A stretch of DNA of 64,000 nt from Kumtagia sp052180275 (GTDB lineage Bacteria > Pseudomonadota > Alphaproteobacteria > Rhizobiales > Rhizobiaceae): contig NZ_CP197465.1 of NCBI RefSeq assembly GCF_052180275.1, positions 5,146,001 through 5,210,000 of the forward strand. The letters run 5' to 3'. Shown piece by piece: positions 33,371 through 42,050 of the stretch (position 1 is the first letter of the stretch; the number at the start of each line of letters is the position of its first letter). Below the pieces are notes generated by a model. It saw only the letters and a program-made list of their open reading frames with translations, had not been told where the DNA came from and did no database searches. The position numbers and the translations under genes were made by a program.

Positions 33371-35049
33371 GCGCGACCGGACTGGCGTCAACGGCGGAGG
33401 CTAACACCCCTCCGCTGGTCGAGTTGCTGTCCGCGGCATCCTACGCCGCTGGCCGTTATCTCGCCGAAGCGCGCCGCGCTGTGGCGGAACGGGTCACCGT
33501 CGACGGACGCATTTCAAATGCCAGCCTCGACCGCGAGCAGCGCGCCGCGCATGGTTTTGCCTGGATTGCGACGACCGTCACGGCAATCGAGAAATCCACC
33601 GCCTGGGCCAGGCGTCTGGACGAAGCAGGCCGGCTGGGCGGGATGGAGGCGCTGGCGCTCAGGATCGGCATCGGCGAATATTTTTCCCAGCTCATCGGCG
33701 GCCTGCCGATGAGCCAGAACGAGATCGCCCGGCCGATGGATCTTGGCGTCGAGGCGGCGGCCGAGAGGCTTGCGCGCGATCATCACGTCGATCTGCTGAT
33801 ACGCGGCGGCAATACGGCGGAGAACCGCGCTGCACTGGTTCAAGGATTCCAGGCCGGCGGCGGCATCGCCGAGGATTTCGGCGACGAGACGCTGGATATG
33901 ATCCGCGGCCAGTTCCGCCGATTCGCCGACGAGCGCATCATTCCGCAGGCGCAGAAATGGCATCTCGAAAACGCGCTGATCCCCGACGAAGTCGTGGCCG
34001 AGATGGCGGAACTCGGCGTGTTCGGCGTGTCGATCGATCCCGACCATGGCGGACTTGGCCTGGGCAAGGTCGCCATGTGCATCGTCACGGAGGAACTGAG
34101 CCGCGGCTGGATCGCCGCCGGCTCGCTCGGCACCCGTTCGGAGATCGCCGCCGAATTGATCAGCCTCGCCGGCACCTACGCGCAGAAGGCGCAATGGCTT
34201 CCCGGCGTGGCCAGCGGGGCGGTGCTGCCGACCGCCGTATTCACCGAACCGGATACAGGTTCCGACCTCGGCAATCTGGCGACGCGCGCGGCCCGCAACG
34301 CGGCCGGCGACTGGGAGGTCTTCGGCTCCAAGACATGGATCACCCATGCCAGCCGCAGCGATTTGATGACGCTTCTGGTTCGCACGAAGCCCGACGTGAA
34401 GGGCCATTCCGGGCTTTCCATGCTGCTTGCGCCGAAACCGCGTGGCACTGAGGCGGACCCCTTCCCCGCCGCGGGCATGAGCGGCAGCGAGGTCGAGGTT
34501 TTGGGCTATCGCGGCATGCGCGAATACGAGCTGTCCTTCGACGGTTTTGCCGCGCCGGCGGATGGGCTGCTGGGTGGCGTCGAAGGCGAAGGTTTTCGGC
34601 AATTGATGCGAACCTTCGAAAGCGCGCGCATCCAGACGGCGGCGCGCGCCGTCGGCGTGGCGCGGCGGGCCTTCGAGTTCGGCCTCGACTATGCGATGAC
34701 GCGCCGGCAGTTCGCGCGGCCGATCATCGAATTCCCGCGTGTCTCCGACAAGCTGGCGCTGATGGCGGCCGAGATCGCCATGGCGCGGGAACTGACCTAT
34801 TTCGCGGCGCGCGAGAAGGACAAGGGCAGGCGCTGCGACGTCGAGGCCGGCATGGCGAAACTGCTGGCGGCGCGCGTCGCCTGGAGCAATGCAGACACCA
34901 GCCTGCAAATCCATGGCGGCAACGGCTATGCGCTGGAGTTCGAGATCAGCCGCGTCCTGTGCGACGCGCGCATCCTCAACATTTTCGAGGGCGCCGGCGA
35001 GATCCAGGCGCAGGTGATTGCGCGCGGCCTGCTCGCCGGGTCGAATTGA
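33367..35049 (+). CDS. mcd: Acyl-CoA dehydrogenase with N-terminal extension, (2S)-methylsuccinyl-CoA dehydrogenase-like
   Basis: A 560-residue flavoprotein. The C-terminal 390 residues are a normal acyl-CoA dehydrogenase (VFTEPDTGSDLGN, WITHASRSD, QIHGGNGYALEFEISR, IFEGAGEIQ). The N-terminal 165 residues are an extra helical domain with REQRAAHGFAWIAT and GIGEYFSQLIGGLPMSQNEI, a hallmark of Mcd from the ethylmalonyl-CoA pathway. Mcd oxidises (2S)-methylsuccinyl-CoA to mesaconyl-CoA. TTG 33367 overlaps the Mct-like stop (TTGA); no better start is seen. Other ethylmalonyl-CoA pathway genes are not in the window. Confidence 0.83.
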   Translation: MSATGLASTAEANTPPLVELLSAASYAAGRYLAEARRAVAERVTVDGRISNASLDREQRAAHGFAWIATTVTAIEKSTAWARRLDEAGRLGGMEALALRIGIGEYFSQLIGGLPMSQNEIARPMDLGVEAAAERLARDHHVDLLIRGGNTAENRAALVQGFQAGGGIAEDFGDETLDMIRGQFRRFADERIIPQAQKWHLENALIPDEVVAEMAELGVFGVSIDPDHGGLGLGKVAMCIVTEELSRGWIAAGSLGTRSEIAAELISLAGTYAQKAQWLPGVASGAVLPTAVFTEPDTGSDLGNLATRAARNAAGDWEVFGSKTWITHASRSDLMTLLVRTKPDVKGHSGLSMLLAPKPRGTEADPFPAAGMSGSEVEVLGYRGMREYELSFDGFAAPADGLLGGVEGEGFRQLMRTFESARIQTAARAVGVARRAFEFGLDYAMTRRQFARPIIEFPRVSDKLALMAAEIAMARELTYFAAREKDKGRRCDVEAGMAKLLAARVAWSNADTSLQIHGGNGYALEFEISRVLCDARILNIFEGAGEIQAQVIARGLLAGSN

Positions 35050-35110
35050 CGGCTCCATGAAAAAGTTTGCCGCATCGGCGGGCGCGGAGGTGACTGGCTT
35101 GTCGCCGAAG

Positions 35111-35803
35111 TCAGGCTGACGTCATGATTAACGGCTTCTCGGGCTTGCGCACGATGCCGACGGCCATGCGGCGTTCGAGATAGCCAGCATAGAGCGACAG
35201 CGGCCAGCATAGCGAGAAATAGATCAGCGACGCCGTGCCGAACACCCAGACCGGCTCGAAGGTCACCGTGTTGACCTGCACCGAGGCACGCGCCACTTCG
35301 GTCAGGCCGATCAGCGAGGCGACGGAGGTCGACTTGACGATCTGCACCATGAAGCCCACGGTCGGCGGCAGCATGAGACGCACCGCCTGCGGCACGATCA
35401 CCAGCCGCAGCGTGCGGACGAAACGGAAGCCGAGCGCCGTCGACGCTTCCCACTGGCCCTTCGGGATCGCCTCGATGGCGCCGCGAAAGATCTCGCCGAA
35501 GAAGGCCGCGCCGTTGAGGCAGAAGGTGAGCGCCGCCGCCGTCCAGGGGTCGGGCCGAAATCCCAGCAGCGACGAGCCGTAATAGGCCATAAACAGTTGG
35601 ATGAGCAGGGGCGTGCCCATGAAGAACTGGATGTAGCCGGCGGCCAGCCAGCGCAGCGGCCTGGCCGGCGCCACGCGGATGGCGGCGACGATCATGCCCA
35701 GCACACCACCGCCTACGAAGGCTATGACAGCGAGCAGGACCGTCCAGCGCGCCGCCATCAGGATGAACCAGAATTCGTTGAAGCCAAATTCGCGAAGGCT
35801 CAT
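35111..35803 (-). CDS. Polar amino acid-type ABC importer permease 2
   Basis: A 230-residue permease of the HisM/GlnP class, with about five membrane segments, the conserved FFMGTPLLIQLFMAYYG near the first third and the EAA loop EASTALGFRFVRTLRLVIVPQAVRLMLPP. Its ATG overlaps the stop of permease 1 by four bases, so both are made together and probably form a heterodimer. The longer in-frame reading upstream is the shadow of permease 1. It is the last gene of the visible operon; no ATPase follows. Confidence 0.92.
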   Translation of the reverse strand: MSLREFGFNEFWFILMAARWTVLLAVIAFVGGGVLGMIVAAIRVAPARPLRWLAAGYIQFFMGTPLLIQLFMAYYGSSLLGFRPDPWTAAALTFCLNGAAFFGEIFRGAIEAIPKGQWEASTALGFRFVRTLRLVIVPQAVRLMLPPTVGFMVQIVKSTSVASLIGLTEVARASVQVNTVTFEPVWVFGTASLIYFSLCWPLSLYAGYLERRMAVGIVRKPEKPLIMTSA

Positions 35804-36465
35804 TGCTTCCACCGGAACAGCAGGCGTCCGGCGCCGGCGAGCAGCAGGCTCGCAGCCTGGACGACGACGAAATAGATGACGGCGACGATGATGTAGACCT
35901 CGAAGCTGCGGAACGTCTGCATGACCAGGTTGTTGGCGATCGCGGTGAGTTCCTCCGCAGCGATGGCGCCGACGATCGAGGTGCCCATCAGTTGCAGGAT
36001 GAACTGCGCCGACAGCGACGGATAGACGGCGCGCACCGCCGGGACCAGCACGACGTGGCGGATAATGCGATAGGAGCTGAGGCCGAGCGATTTCGCCGCC
36101 TCGATCTGGCCAGCGGGGATCGACTCGACGCCGGCGCGCAGGATCTCCGTGGCGTAGGCGCCAAGATGGATGGACAGCGCGATGATCGCCGAGGTGCCCG
36201 GCGTGAACTTCATGCCGATCAGCGGCAGCGAGAAGAACACGATGTAGAGCTGGATGAGCAGCGGCGTGTTGCGGATCAGCTCGACATAACAGGCGATCGC
36301 CGCGGACAGCCAGCGCGGCCCAAAACAGCGGCCGACAGCGCCGAGGATGCCGATGGCCGTGCCGAACAGGATCGACAGGACTGCGTATTCCAGCGTCAGC
36401 GCAAGCCCCCACAGGAGCCTGTCGAGATGCACCAGAACCGGGCCGAATTGCAGGACGGTTGTCAT
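35800..36465 (-). CDS. Polar amino acid-type ABC importer permease 1
   Basis: A 221-residue permease of the same class as its neighbour, with ELIRNTPLLIQLYIVFFSLP, GAYATEILRAGVESIPAGQIEAAKSLGLSSYRIIRHVVLVPAVR as membrane and EAA-loop regions (read here as shorter blocks in one continuous helix-loop region). The operon order is binding protein, permease 1, permease 2. A hairpin separates it from the binding-protein gene. The ATP-binding subunit must be encoded elsewhere or shared. Confidence 0.92.
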   Translation of the reverse strand: MTTVLQFGPVLVHLDRLLWGLALTLEYAVLSILFGTAIGILGAVGRCFGPRWLSAAIACYVELIRNTPLLIQLYIVFFSLPLIGMKFTPGTSAIIALSIHLGAYATEILRAGVESIPAGQIEAAKSLGLSSYRIIRHVVLVPAVRAVYPSLSAQFILQLMGTSIVGAIAAEELTAIANNLVMQTFRSFEVYIIVAVIYFVVVQAASLLLAGAGRLLFRWKQ

Positions 36466-36485
36466 GGCTCGCTTGGCAATGAAAA

Positions 36486-36508
36486 CCGGGGCCGTCGAAC
36501 GGCCCCGG
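36486..36508 (-). terminator. Attenuator-like hairpin between binding-protein and permease genes
   Basis: CCGGGGCCG and CGGCCCCGG form a perfect nine-base-pair stem around TCGAA; on the minus-strand transcript GTTTTC follows at once. It lies 26 bases after the binding-protein stop and 21 before permease 1, and would allow more binding protein than permease. Confidence 0.7.
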
Positions 36509-36533
36509 CACTGAGGTCAGGAAAGCGATCCGA

Positions 36534-37349
36534 TCAGAAAACCGGCAGCGTCGGAAGCGGCTGGTTGCGATATTTCATCGACAGATTTTCCAGCGTGCCG
36601 TCGGTCTTCAGGGTGAACAGCCAGGTGTTGATCCACTGGCGCAGATTGTCGTTGCCCTTGGCGACGCCGATGCCGAAATAGAACGTCTTCAGGATGTATT
36701 TCTGCTCGAAATCGTCGCCGTTCTGCGCCTTCTTCAGGTAGATCTCACCATAGTCGCCGCCGCCCATCGCGTCGATCTGGCCGGACACCATGGCCTGCAG
36801 CAGCGAGGAATAGTCGTCGAAACGCAGGATCTCGATGCCGGGATTGGCTTCCGCCGCCTTGGTCAGCAGACCGTCCTCGCCGGTGCCGCGCGTCAGCCCG
36901 ACCTTCTTGCCGACGAGGTCGGCATGGCCCTTGATCGCCGTGCTCTTTGGCGCGATGACGACCGCCGATTGCCCCGCATAGGGGATCGAATAGTCGATCT
37001 GGATGGCGCGCGCCGCGGTGATCGAGAAGATCGAGACGACGGCGTCGACCTGCTTGGTGAGCAACGCCGGGATGCGGCCCGGCGAGGTGACCGTGACGAA
37101 CTCGACCGGCACGCCCAGCGCCTCGCCCATCTTGTTGGCGACTTCGATGTCGAAGCCGGTGGGCTTCAGGTCCTTGTCGAGAAAACCGTAGGGCGGCGTG
37201 GTCGTGTCGATGGCGACGATCAGCTTGCCGCGCGCGATGATCTCGTCGACGGTCTGCGCGTAGGCCGGCGATATCAACGACGCCGCGGCAGTCAAGACGA
37301 GGGCGCCGAGCATGACGCCCAGTGAACCCCACTTCGATAAAGTCCTCAT
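36534..37349 (-). CDS. ABC importer substrate-binding protein, amino acid type (family 3)
   Basis: A 271-residue exported binding protein. The signal peptide covers LGVMLGALVLTAAASLISPAYA, split by few polar residues. The mature part starts TVDEIIARGKLIVAIDTTTPPYGFLD and has the diagnostic PTGFDIEVANKMGEALGV segment. CGGGAGGAATTC fixes ATG 37349. The ligand may be an amino acid or a related acid; the divergent oxo-acid dehydrogenase operon starting at 37678 suggests that both could serve one catabolic route and share a control region, which is inference. Confidence 0.92.
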   Translation of the reverse strand: MRTLSKWGSLGVMLGALVLTAAASLISPAYAQTVDEIIARGKLIVAIDTTTPPYGFLDKDLKPTGFDIEVANKMGEALGVPVEFVTVTSPGRIPALLTKQVDAVVSIFSITAARAIQIDYSIPYAGQSAVVIAPKSTAIKGHADLVGKKVGLTRGTGEDGLLTKAAEANPGIEILRFDDYSSLLQAMVSGQIDAMGGGDYGEIYLKKAQNGDDFEQKYILKTFYFGIGVAKGNDNLRQWINTWLFTLKTDGTLENLSMKYRNQPLPTLPVF

Positions 37350-37677
37350 GAATTCCTCCCGATGCATGTGACGCGCCGACCGCGCCGTGCTCGAAAAGCG
37401 GCACGCGACAACGCGCTTGACCCGCCGATCCGATACGAGCGCCCTGCTCTCCGCAAGCGCGATAAAGCCGTTCCTCCCGCTTTATGAAAACTATGCTATT
37501 ATAATCTAATGGGCTTGTCCACGCACGGCGCTACCGGTACTGCCTACTGTTAACAAAAAACATCAGTGACGGCAGGCGCGTGGCGGATAGCCGATTGCGG
37601 AACCCGACAATCATACTATAATGCTATTATAACATTAGGCGTCAGCCCTCGGGTTATGCACGCGAGCAGGTGGGGAA
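37350..37677. promoter_or_regulatory. Divergent promoter region with a repeated AT-rich motif
   Basis: This 328-base gap lies between the ABC importer (minus) and the E1-lipoyl gene (plus). ATGCTATTATAA occurs twice in the same orientation, at 37493-37504 and 37621-37632, followed by TCTAATGGGC and CATTAGGCG respectively. The second copy is part of the palindrome TATAATGCTATTATA (37617-37631). In GC-rich DNA such islands suggest binding sites for one regulator acting on both operons. No matching regulator is adjacent. Confidence 0.55.
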
Positions 37678-40122
37678 ATGGCCAGTTCAAGCAGCGCCGT
37701 CGCCGGCAACAGTTCCGCTCGCGCGGGGCGCAATCTCGACATCCCGCTTCTGCTACGGCTCTACGAGCAGATGGTGCTGCTGAGGCGCTTCGAGAGCGTC
37801 GCGCAGACGGCCTGCCGCAAGGGCGAGACGCCGGGCTTCCTGCATCTCTATATCGGCGAGGAGGCGACGGCCGTCGGCGCCTGCGCGCATCTCAGGCCCA
37901 CCGACTGGGTGACCTCGACACATCGCGGCCATGGCCACGCGCTGGCCAAGGGCATGCATCCCAACATCCTGATGGCCGAACTGTTCGGCAAGCGCGACGG
38001 CTGCTGCGGCGGGCGCGGCGGCACCATGCATCTCTACGACCGCTCGGTCGGCCTGTTCGGCACCAACGGCATCGTTGCCGCCGGCATCAGCCACGCGACC
38101 GGCGTCGGCATTTCCGCGAGGGCACAAGGCCGCGACGACATCGGCGTCGCCTTCTTCGGCGACGGCGCCACCAACCATGGCGGTTTCCACGAATCCCTCA
38201 ACTTTGCCGGCATCCAGAAGGCGCCGGCGGTGTTCGTCTGCGAGAACAATCTTTACGCCACTGCCACCCCACTGAAGACCGCAACGCTCAATCCCGAGAT
38301 CGCGACGCGCGCAGCCGCCTACGGCATCCCGGGCATCGCGGTCGACGGCAACGACGTGCTCGCCATGTATGACGCGATGCGCGACGCGGTACACCGGGCG
38401 CGGCGCGGCGACGGGCCGACGCTGATCGAGGCAAAAACCTACCGCACCGTCGGGCACCACGAGGGCGACCCCGTCACCGGCACCTACCGCACCCAGGCCG
38501 AAGTCGACGAATGGCTGGGCCGCGATCCGATCACAACCTTCCGCAAAAAACTGCTGGAGGAATTCGAGGCAGCCGCCGCCGCCGAACTCGACGCCATCGA
38601 CGACCGCATCGACAAGGTCGTGCAGGAAGCGCTGGAATTCGCACGGCGCTCGCCCGAGCCGGATTCGGCGACCGCGTTCCATCACGTCTTCGCCGAGCCG
38701 CTGAACCCTGCCGACGCGCTGGCGGCAAAGCCGAGGACCGGCGGGCCGGTGACCAGTTGGCTCGACGCGGTACGCGACGGCATCGCGGAAGAGATGCGTC
38801 GTGACCAGGCGATTCTCTACTTCGGCGAAGGCACCGGCGAGCGCGGTGGCACCTTCGCCCACACCAAGGGGCTGTGGGCGGAGTTCGGGCCGAACCGCAT
38901 GGTCGACACGCCGATCTCCGAACAGGGTTTTACGGGCGCCGCCGTCGGCGCCTCAGCGACCGGGGCACGCACCGTCGCCGACCTGATGTTCGCCGATTTC
39001 ATGTTCGAGGCCGGCGGCCAGATCGTGCTGCAGGCGGCAAAGCTGCGCTACATGTCGAACAACCAGATGAGCGCGCCGATGGTGGTGCGCGTCGGCGCGG
39101 GCGCGGTGCGCAGCGCCGGGCCGCATCACTCCGGCGCCTATCATCCGGTCTGGGCGCATGTGCCGGGCCTGATCGTCTGCGTACCCTCGACGCCGGCCGA
39201 CGCCAAGGGCCTGATGAAGACGGCGCTGCGGGCGTCCGACCCGGTGATGATGATGGAGATGAAGGCGCTTTTCGCCACCAAGGGCGAAGTGCCGGAAGGC
39301 GAACATCTCGTACCGTTCGGCGTGGCGCGCATCGCCCGCACCGGCAAGGATATTACGATCGTGTCGGCGGGCCAGCTCGTGCATCGCAGCCTTGAAGCGG
39401 CGGAAACGCTTGCCGCCCAAGGCATCGACTGCGAGGTGATCGACCTCAGGACCATCGTGCCGCTCGACGTGAAGACGGTGGCGGAAAGCGTGGCGAAGAC
39501 GCATCGGTTGCTGATCGTCGACGAAGGCTGGGCAATGTGCGGCGTCGGCGCCGAACTCGGCCAGGCGATGAACGAGATCGCCTTCGACGATCTCGATGCG
39601 CCGGTCGGGCGGCTGCATACGGAGCCGGTGTCGCATCCGCTGGCGCCATCGCTGGAACGGATGATGCTGGTCGATGCGGCGAAGATCGTGGCGGCGGCCA
39701 AGGACGTGATCGCCGGCCGCGCGCCGGTGCCGTCGCATTGGCGCTATCCGGGTCTTGCGGCGGCTGCGGCCGCCACGGGCACGGCGGTCGCTGCCCCCGT
39801 CGCAGCTACAGCCGCCGCAGCAGCGGCGAACACCAATCTCCCGGCGCCGGCCGCAACGCCGGCACCAAGTTCGGCAGCGGCGGCCGGCAATGGCGGCGAG
39901 CCCATCACCATGCCGTTCGGCGACCTGACGGTCAGCGAGGGCACGATCATCCGCTGGGCCAAGGCCGAGGGCGAGGCGGTGAAGGCCGGCGAACTGGTGG
40001 CGGAGATCGAGACCGACAAGGCGGTGGTCGAGATCGAGGCGCCGTCCGCCGGCACGCTGACGATCGAACAAGCCGTCGGCACGGTGGTGCCGATGGGCGG
40101 CCGCATCGGCGCCGTGCACTAA
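37678..40122 (+). CDS. Fused 2-oxo acid dehydrogenase E1 alpha-beta with C-terminal lipoyl domain
   Basis: An 814-residue fusion. Residues about 24-330 are an E1 alpha domain with the TPP motif GDGATNHGGFHESLNFAG; residues about 358-680 are an E1 beta domain (ILYFGEGTGERGG, FADFMFEAGGQIVLQ); an Ala/Pro-rich linker (about 690-740) leads to a lipoyl domain whose lipoylated Lys is K781 in EIETDKAVVEIEAP. Normally E1 alpha and beta are separate and the lipoyl domain belongs to E2. The reaction is expected to be oxidative decarboxylation of a 2-oxo acid or cleavage of an acetoin-like compound. The partner E2-like gene follows 12 bases later; no E3 is visible. Confidence 0.9.
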   Translation: MASSSSAVAGNSSARAGRNLDIPLLLRLYEQMVLLRRFESVAQTACRKGETPGFLHLYIGEEATAVGACAHLRPTDWVTSTHRGHGHALAKGMHPNILMAELFGKRDGCCGGRGGTMHLYDRSVGLFGTNGIVAAGISHATGVGISARAQGRDDIGVAFFGDGATNHGGFHESLNFAGIQKAPAVFVCENNLYATATPLKTATLNPEIATRAAAYGIPGIAVDGNDVLAMYDAMRDAVHRARRGDGPTLIEAKTYRTVGHHEGDPVTGTYRTQAEVDEWLGRDPITTFRKKLLEEFEAAAAAELDAIDDRIDKVVQEALEFARRSPEPDSATAFHHVFAEPLNPADALAAKPRTGGPVTSWLDAVRDGIAEEMRRDQAILYFGEGTGERGGTFAHTKGLWAEFGPNRMVDTPISEQGFTGAAVGASATGARTVADLMFADFMFEAGGQIVLQAAKLRYMSNNQMSAPMVVRVGAGAVRSAGPHHSGAYHPVWAHVPGLIVCVPSTPADAKGLMKTALRASDPVMMMEMKALFATKGEVPEGEHLVPFGVARIARTGKDITIVSAGQLVHRSLEAAETLAAQGIDCEVIDLRTIVPLDVKTVAESVAKTHRLLIVDEGWAMCGVGAELGQAMNEIAFDDLDAPVGRLHTEPVSHPLAPSLERMMLVDAAKIVAAAKDVIAGRAPVPSHWRYPGLAAAAAATGTAVAAPVAATAAAAAANTNLPAPAATPAPSSAAAAGNGGEPITMPFGDLTVSEGTIIRWAKAEGEAVKAGELVAEIETDKAVVEIEAPSAGTLTIEQAVGTVVPMGGRIGAVH

Positions 40123-40134
40123 GGGGCGGCGATC

Positions 40135-40887
40135 ATGAGCACCGCCGCCCATGCCCTGCAGCGCCTGCGCTCCACGCCCTATGCGCGGCGCCTAGCGCGC
40201 GAACGCAACCTGTCGCTGTCGGCCATAGCGGGAACCGGCCCGGACGGCCGCATCACCGGCGACGACCTGATCCATTTCAGGCCGGCGCAGGTTGAAATCG
40301 CCCGACAGCCCGCCCCGGCGATTTCGGCTCCTGTCGCCGCAGATGCCGCTCCTGCGATTGCCGTGTCGCCAAAGGTGGCGGTTGCCTCCACGGCGGCTCC
40401 GTCGGCTGTCGTCGCTCGTGTCGTTTTCTCGGCGCTTGAGGCCTTGCTTGCGCAGATCGCCGAACTCCGTCCGGGTGTCTCACGAGAGGACATCTGCCTG
40501 AAGGCCGCGGCGTTCGCATCGGAAGCGGTCAAATCCGTTGCCCCAGATCGGGCGCTGCTTCTGCTCAGCGCTCCCGACAGGCGCCAGCGGCTGATAGACT
40601 TGGCCGACGCCTCTCTCAGTACCATCTCGAAAATGCGGCAGCAGGCCAATGACGCAGGCGAGGCCACACTCGCGGTCTCGTTCCTCGGCCGCGCCGGCAT
40701 CCGTCCGGTCGCTGCACGGTTGATCGGCGGCGGCGTGGCAAGGCTGGTGGTCGGAGCCGGCGAAAAGGACGGGTCCGCCGAATGCCTGCTGAGCTACGAT
40801 CCGTCTAGGGTCGGCGACGAAGATGCCGAAGAATTTCTTGGCGTGTTCAGGGACCTTGTCGAGACGCCGTTCCGCCTTTTGGTCTAG
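40135..40887 (+). CDS. E2-like protein: subunit-binding domain plus acyltransferase domain without catalytic motif
   Basis: A 250-residue protein. Residues 12-46 are a peripheral-subunit-binding domain (STPYARRLARERNLSL, then GTGPDGRITGDDL). A linker leads to a shortened acyltransferase-like domain: VSFLGRAGIRPVAARLIGGG stands where E2 has its SNLGMFG region, and LLSYDPSRVGDEDAEEFL replaces the usual LSxDHRxxDGxxAAxFL. The catalytic His and the Asp of HxxxDG are both missing, as is any lipoyl domain, which sits on the previous protein. It may be a scaffold that docks E1 or E3 without acyl transfer. Confidence 0.78.
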   Translation: MSTAAHALQRLRSTPYARRLARERNLSLSAIAGTGPDGRITGDDLIHFRPAQVEIARQPAPAISAPVAADAAPAIAVSPKVAVASTAAPSAVVARVVFSALEALLAQIAELRPGVSREDICLKAAAFASEAVKSVAPDRALLLLSAPDRRQRLIDLADASLSTISKMRQQANDAGEATLAVSFLGRAGIRPVAARLIGGGVARLVVGAGEKDGSAECLLSYDPSRVGDEDAEEFLGVFRDLVETPFRLLV

Positions 40888-40937
40888 TTAAAAGACGGCA
40901 GCCAATGCCGCAACGGAATCACCGGGAGGATTTTTGA

Positions 40938-42050
40938 ATGGCGATCGAGCCGATCGATGGGTTCTTATGTCCAGCGTCCGCGCTTTCGGCCTATGTGAGC
41001 GGCCTCTTGCATGCAGGCGGCGCAAGCACGGAAAGCTCGGAGGCGGTGGCCCGGGCAGTTGTCGACGCCTCGTCGCGCGGTGTCGACACCCACGGTGTGC
41101 GGCTGGTTCCCTGGTACATCCAGATGCTGGAAGGCGGACGCATCAACAAGACGCCGTATGTCACGTTCTCGAAAAAAGCCTCGGCGGTCGGTCATGTCGA
41201 TGCCGATAACGGTTTCGGCCATCTCGCCAGCTTCCGCGCCATCGAGGAAGGCATCGCTCTAGCCAAGACAAGCGGCGTCGCGGCGGTGACGGTCGGACGC
41301 TCGACCCATCATGGCGCTTCGGGGGTCTACGCGCTTGCGGCGGCGCGTGCGGGTTTCGCCGCAATCAGCATGACGCATGCCGACGCCGCCGTCGTGCCGT
41401 TCGGCGGCACGAAGCCGTTCTATGGGACCAATCCGATCAGCTTCGCCGTGCCGGCGCCCGGCGAGGAGCCGATGCTGCTCGACATGGCGACGAGTTCGAT
41501 CCCCTACAACCGCATCTTCCTGCGCCGCGCGACCGGCACCCCGCTGCCGCCCGAAGTGGCGATGACTGCGGACGGCGTGATGACTACCGATCCGTTCCAG
41601 GCGACCGCGGTACTGCCGGTGGGCGGCGCCGGCTTCGGCTACAAGGGCGCCGGGCTGGCAGCGATGGTCGACCTGTTGTGCTCGGCGTTTTCCGGCATGG
41701 GCCACGGCTTCACCATCCCGCCGCTGGCCGGAACCGCGACCAAATACGATAAGCCGATTCCCATCGGACATTTCTTCCTGATCCTCAACCCGGCGATCTT
41801 CCAGGCGCTCGCCGCTTTCGACGAGCGAGTCGGTGCCTTCCTCAACGACCTTCGTGCCCAGCCGGCGCAGCCGGGGCAGAAGGTGATGGCCCCGGGCGAT
41901 GTGGAAAAGGCCGAGGCCGAACGCCGGGCGAGGAACGGCATTCCCATCGACCGCACAACGTGGGCGCAGTTGAAGGATGCCGCGTCGCGTTACGGCCGGG
42001 ACGTTCCCGAGGCGCGCGAGACTTCCGGCACCGCAGAGGCAAAGGCGTGA
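40938..42050 (+). CDS. Ldh family NAD(P)-dependent malate/lactate-type dehydrogenase
   Basis: A 370-residue member of the second malate/L-lactate dehydrogenase family, which has no Rossmann fold and reduces or oxidises 2-hydroxy/2-oxo acids, ureidoglycolate or imines. RGVDTHGVRLVPWY (DSHG-like) and the catalytic region STHHGASGVYALAA (H124, H125) are present, as are FGGTKPFYGTNPISFAVP and GYKGAGLAAMVDLL. GGGAGGA precedes ATG 40938. Its stop overlaps the next gene (GTGA). It may supply the oxo acid used by the fused E1 protein, judging from position. Confidence 0.9.
   Translation: MAIEPIDGFLCPASALSAYVSGLLHAGGASTESSEAVARAVVDASSRGVDTHGVRLVPWYIQMLEGGRINKTPYVTFSKKASAVGHVDADNGFGHLASFRAIEEGIALAKTSGVAAVTVGRSTHHGASGVYALAAARAGFAAISMTHADAAVVPFGGTKPFYGTNPISFAVPAPGEEPMLLDMATSSIPYNRIFLRRATGTPLPPEVAMTADGVMTTDPFQATAVLPVGGAGFGYKGAGLAAMVDLLCSAFSGMGHGFTIPPLAGTATKYDKPIPIGHFFLILNPAIFQALAAFDERVGAFLNDLRAQPAQPGQKVMAPGDVEKAEAERRARNGIPIDRTTWAQLKDAASRYGRDVPEARETSGTAEAKA

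Noticed and set aside
35804..36511. Long N-terminal extension of permease 2 (35111-35803)
   Set aside because: It overlaps permease 1 in another frame and is Arg/Pro-rich without domain resemblance; MSLREFGFNEFWF at 35803 is the normal permease start.
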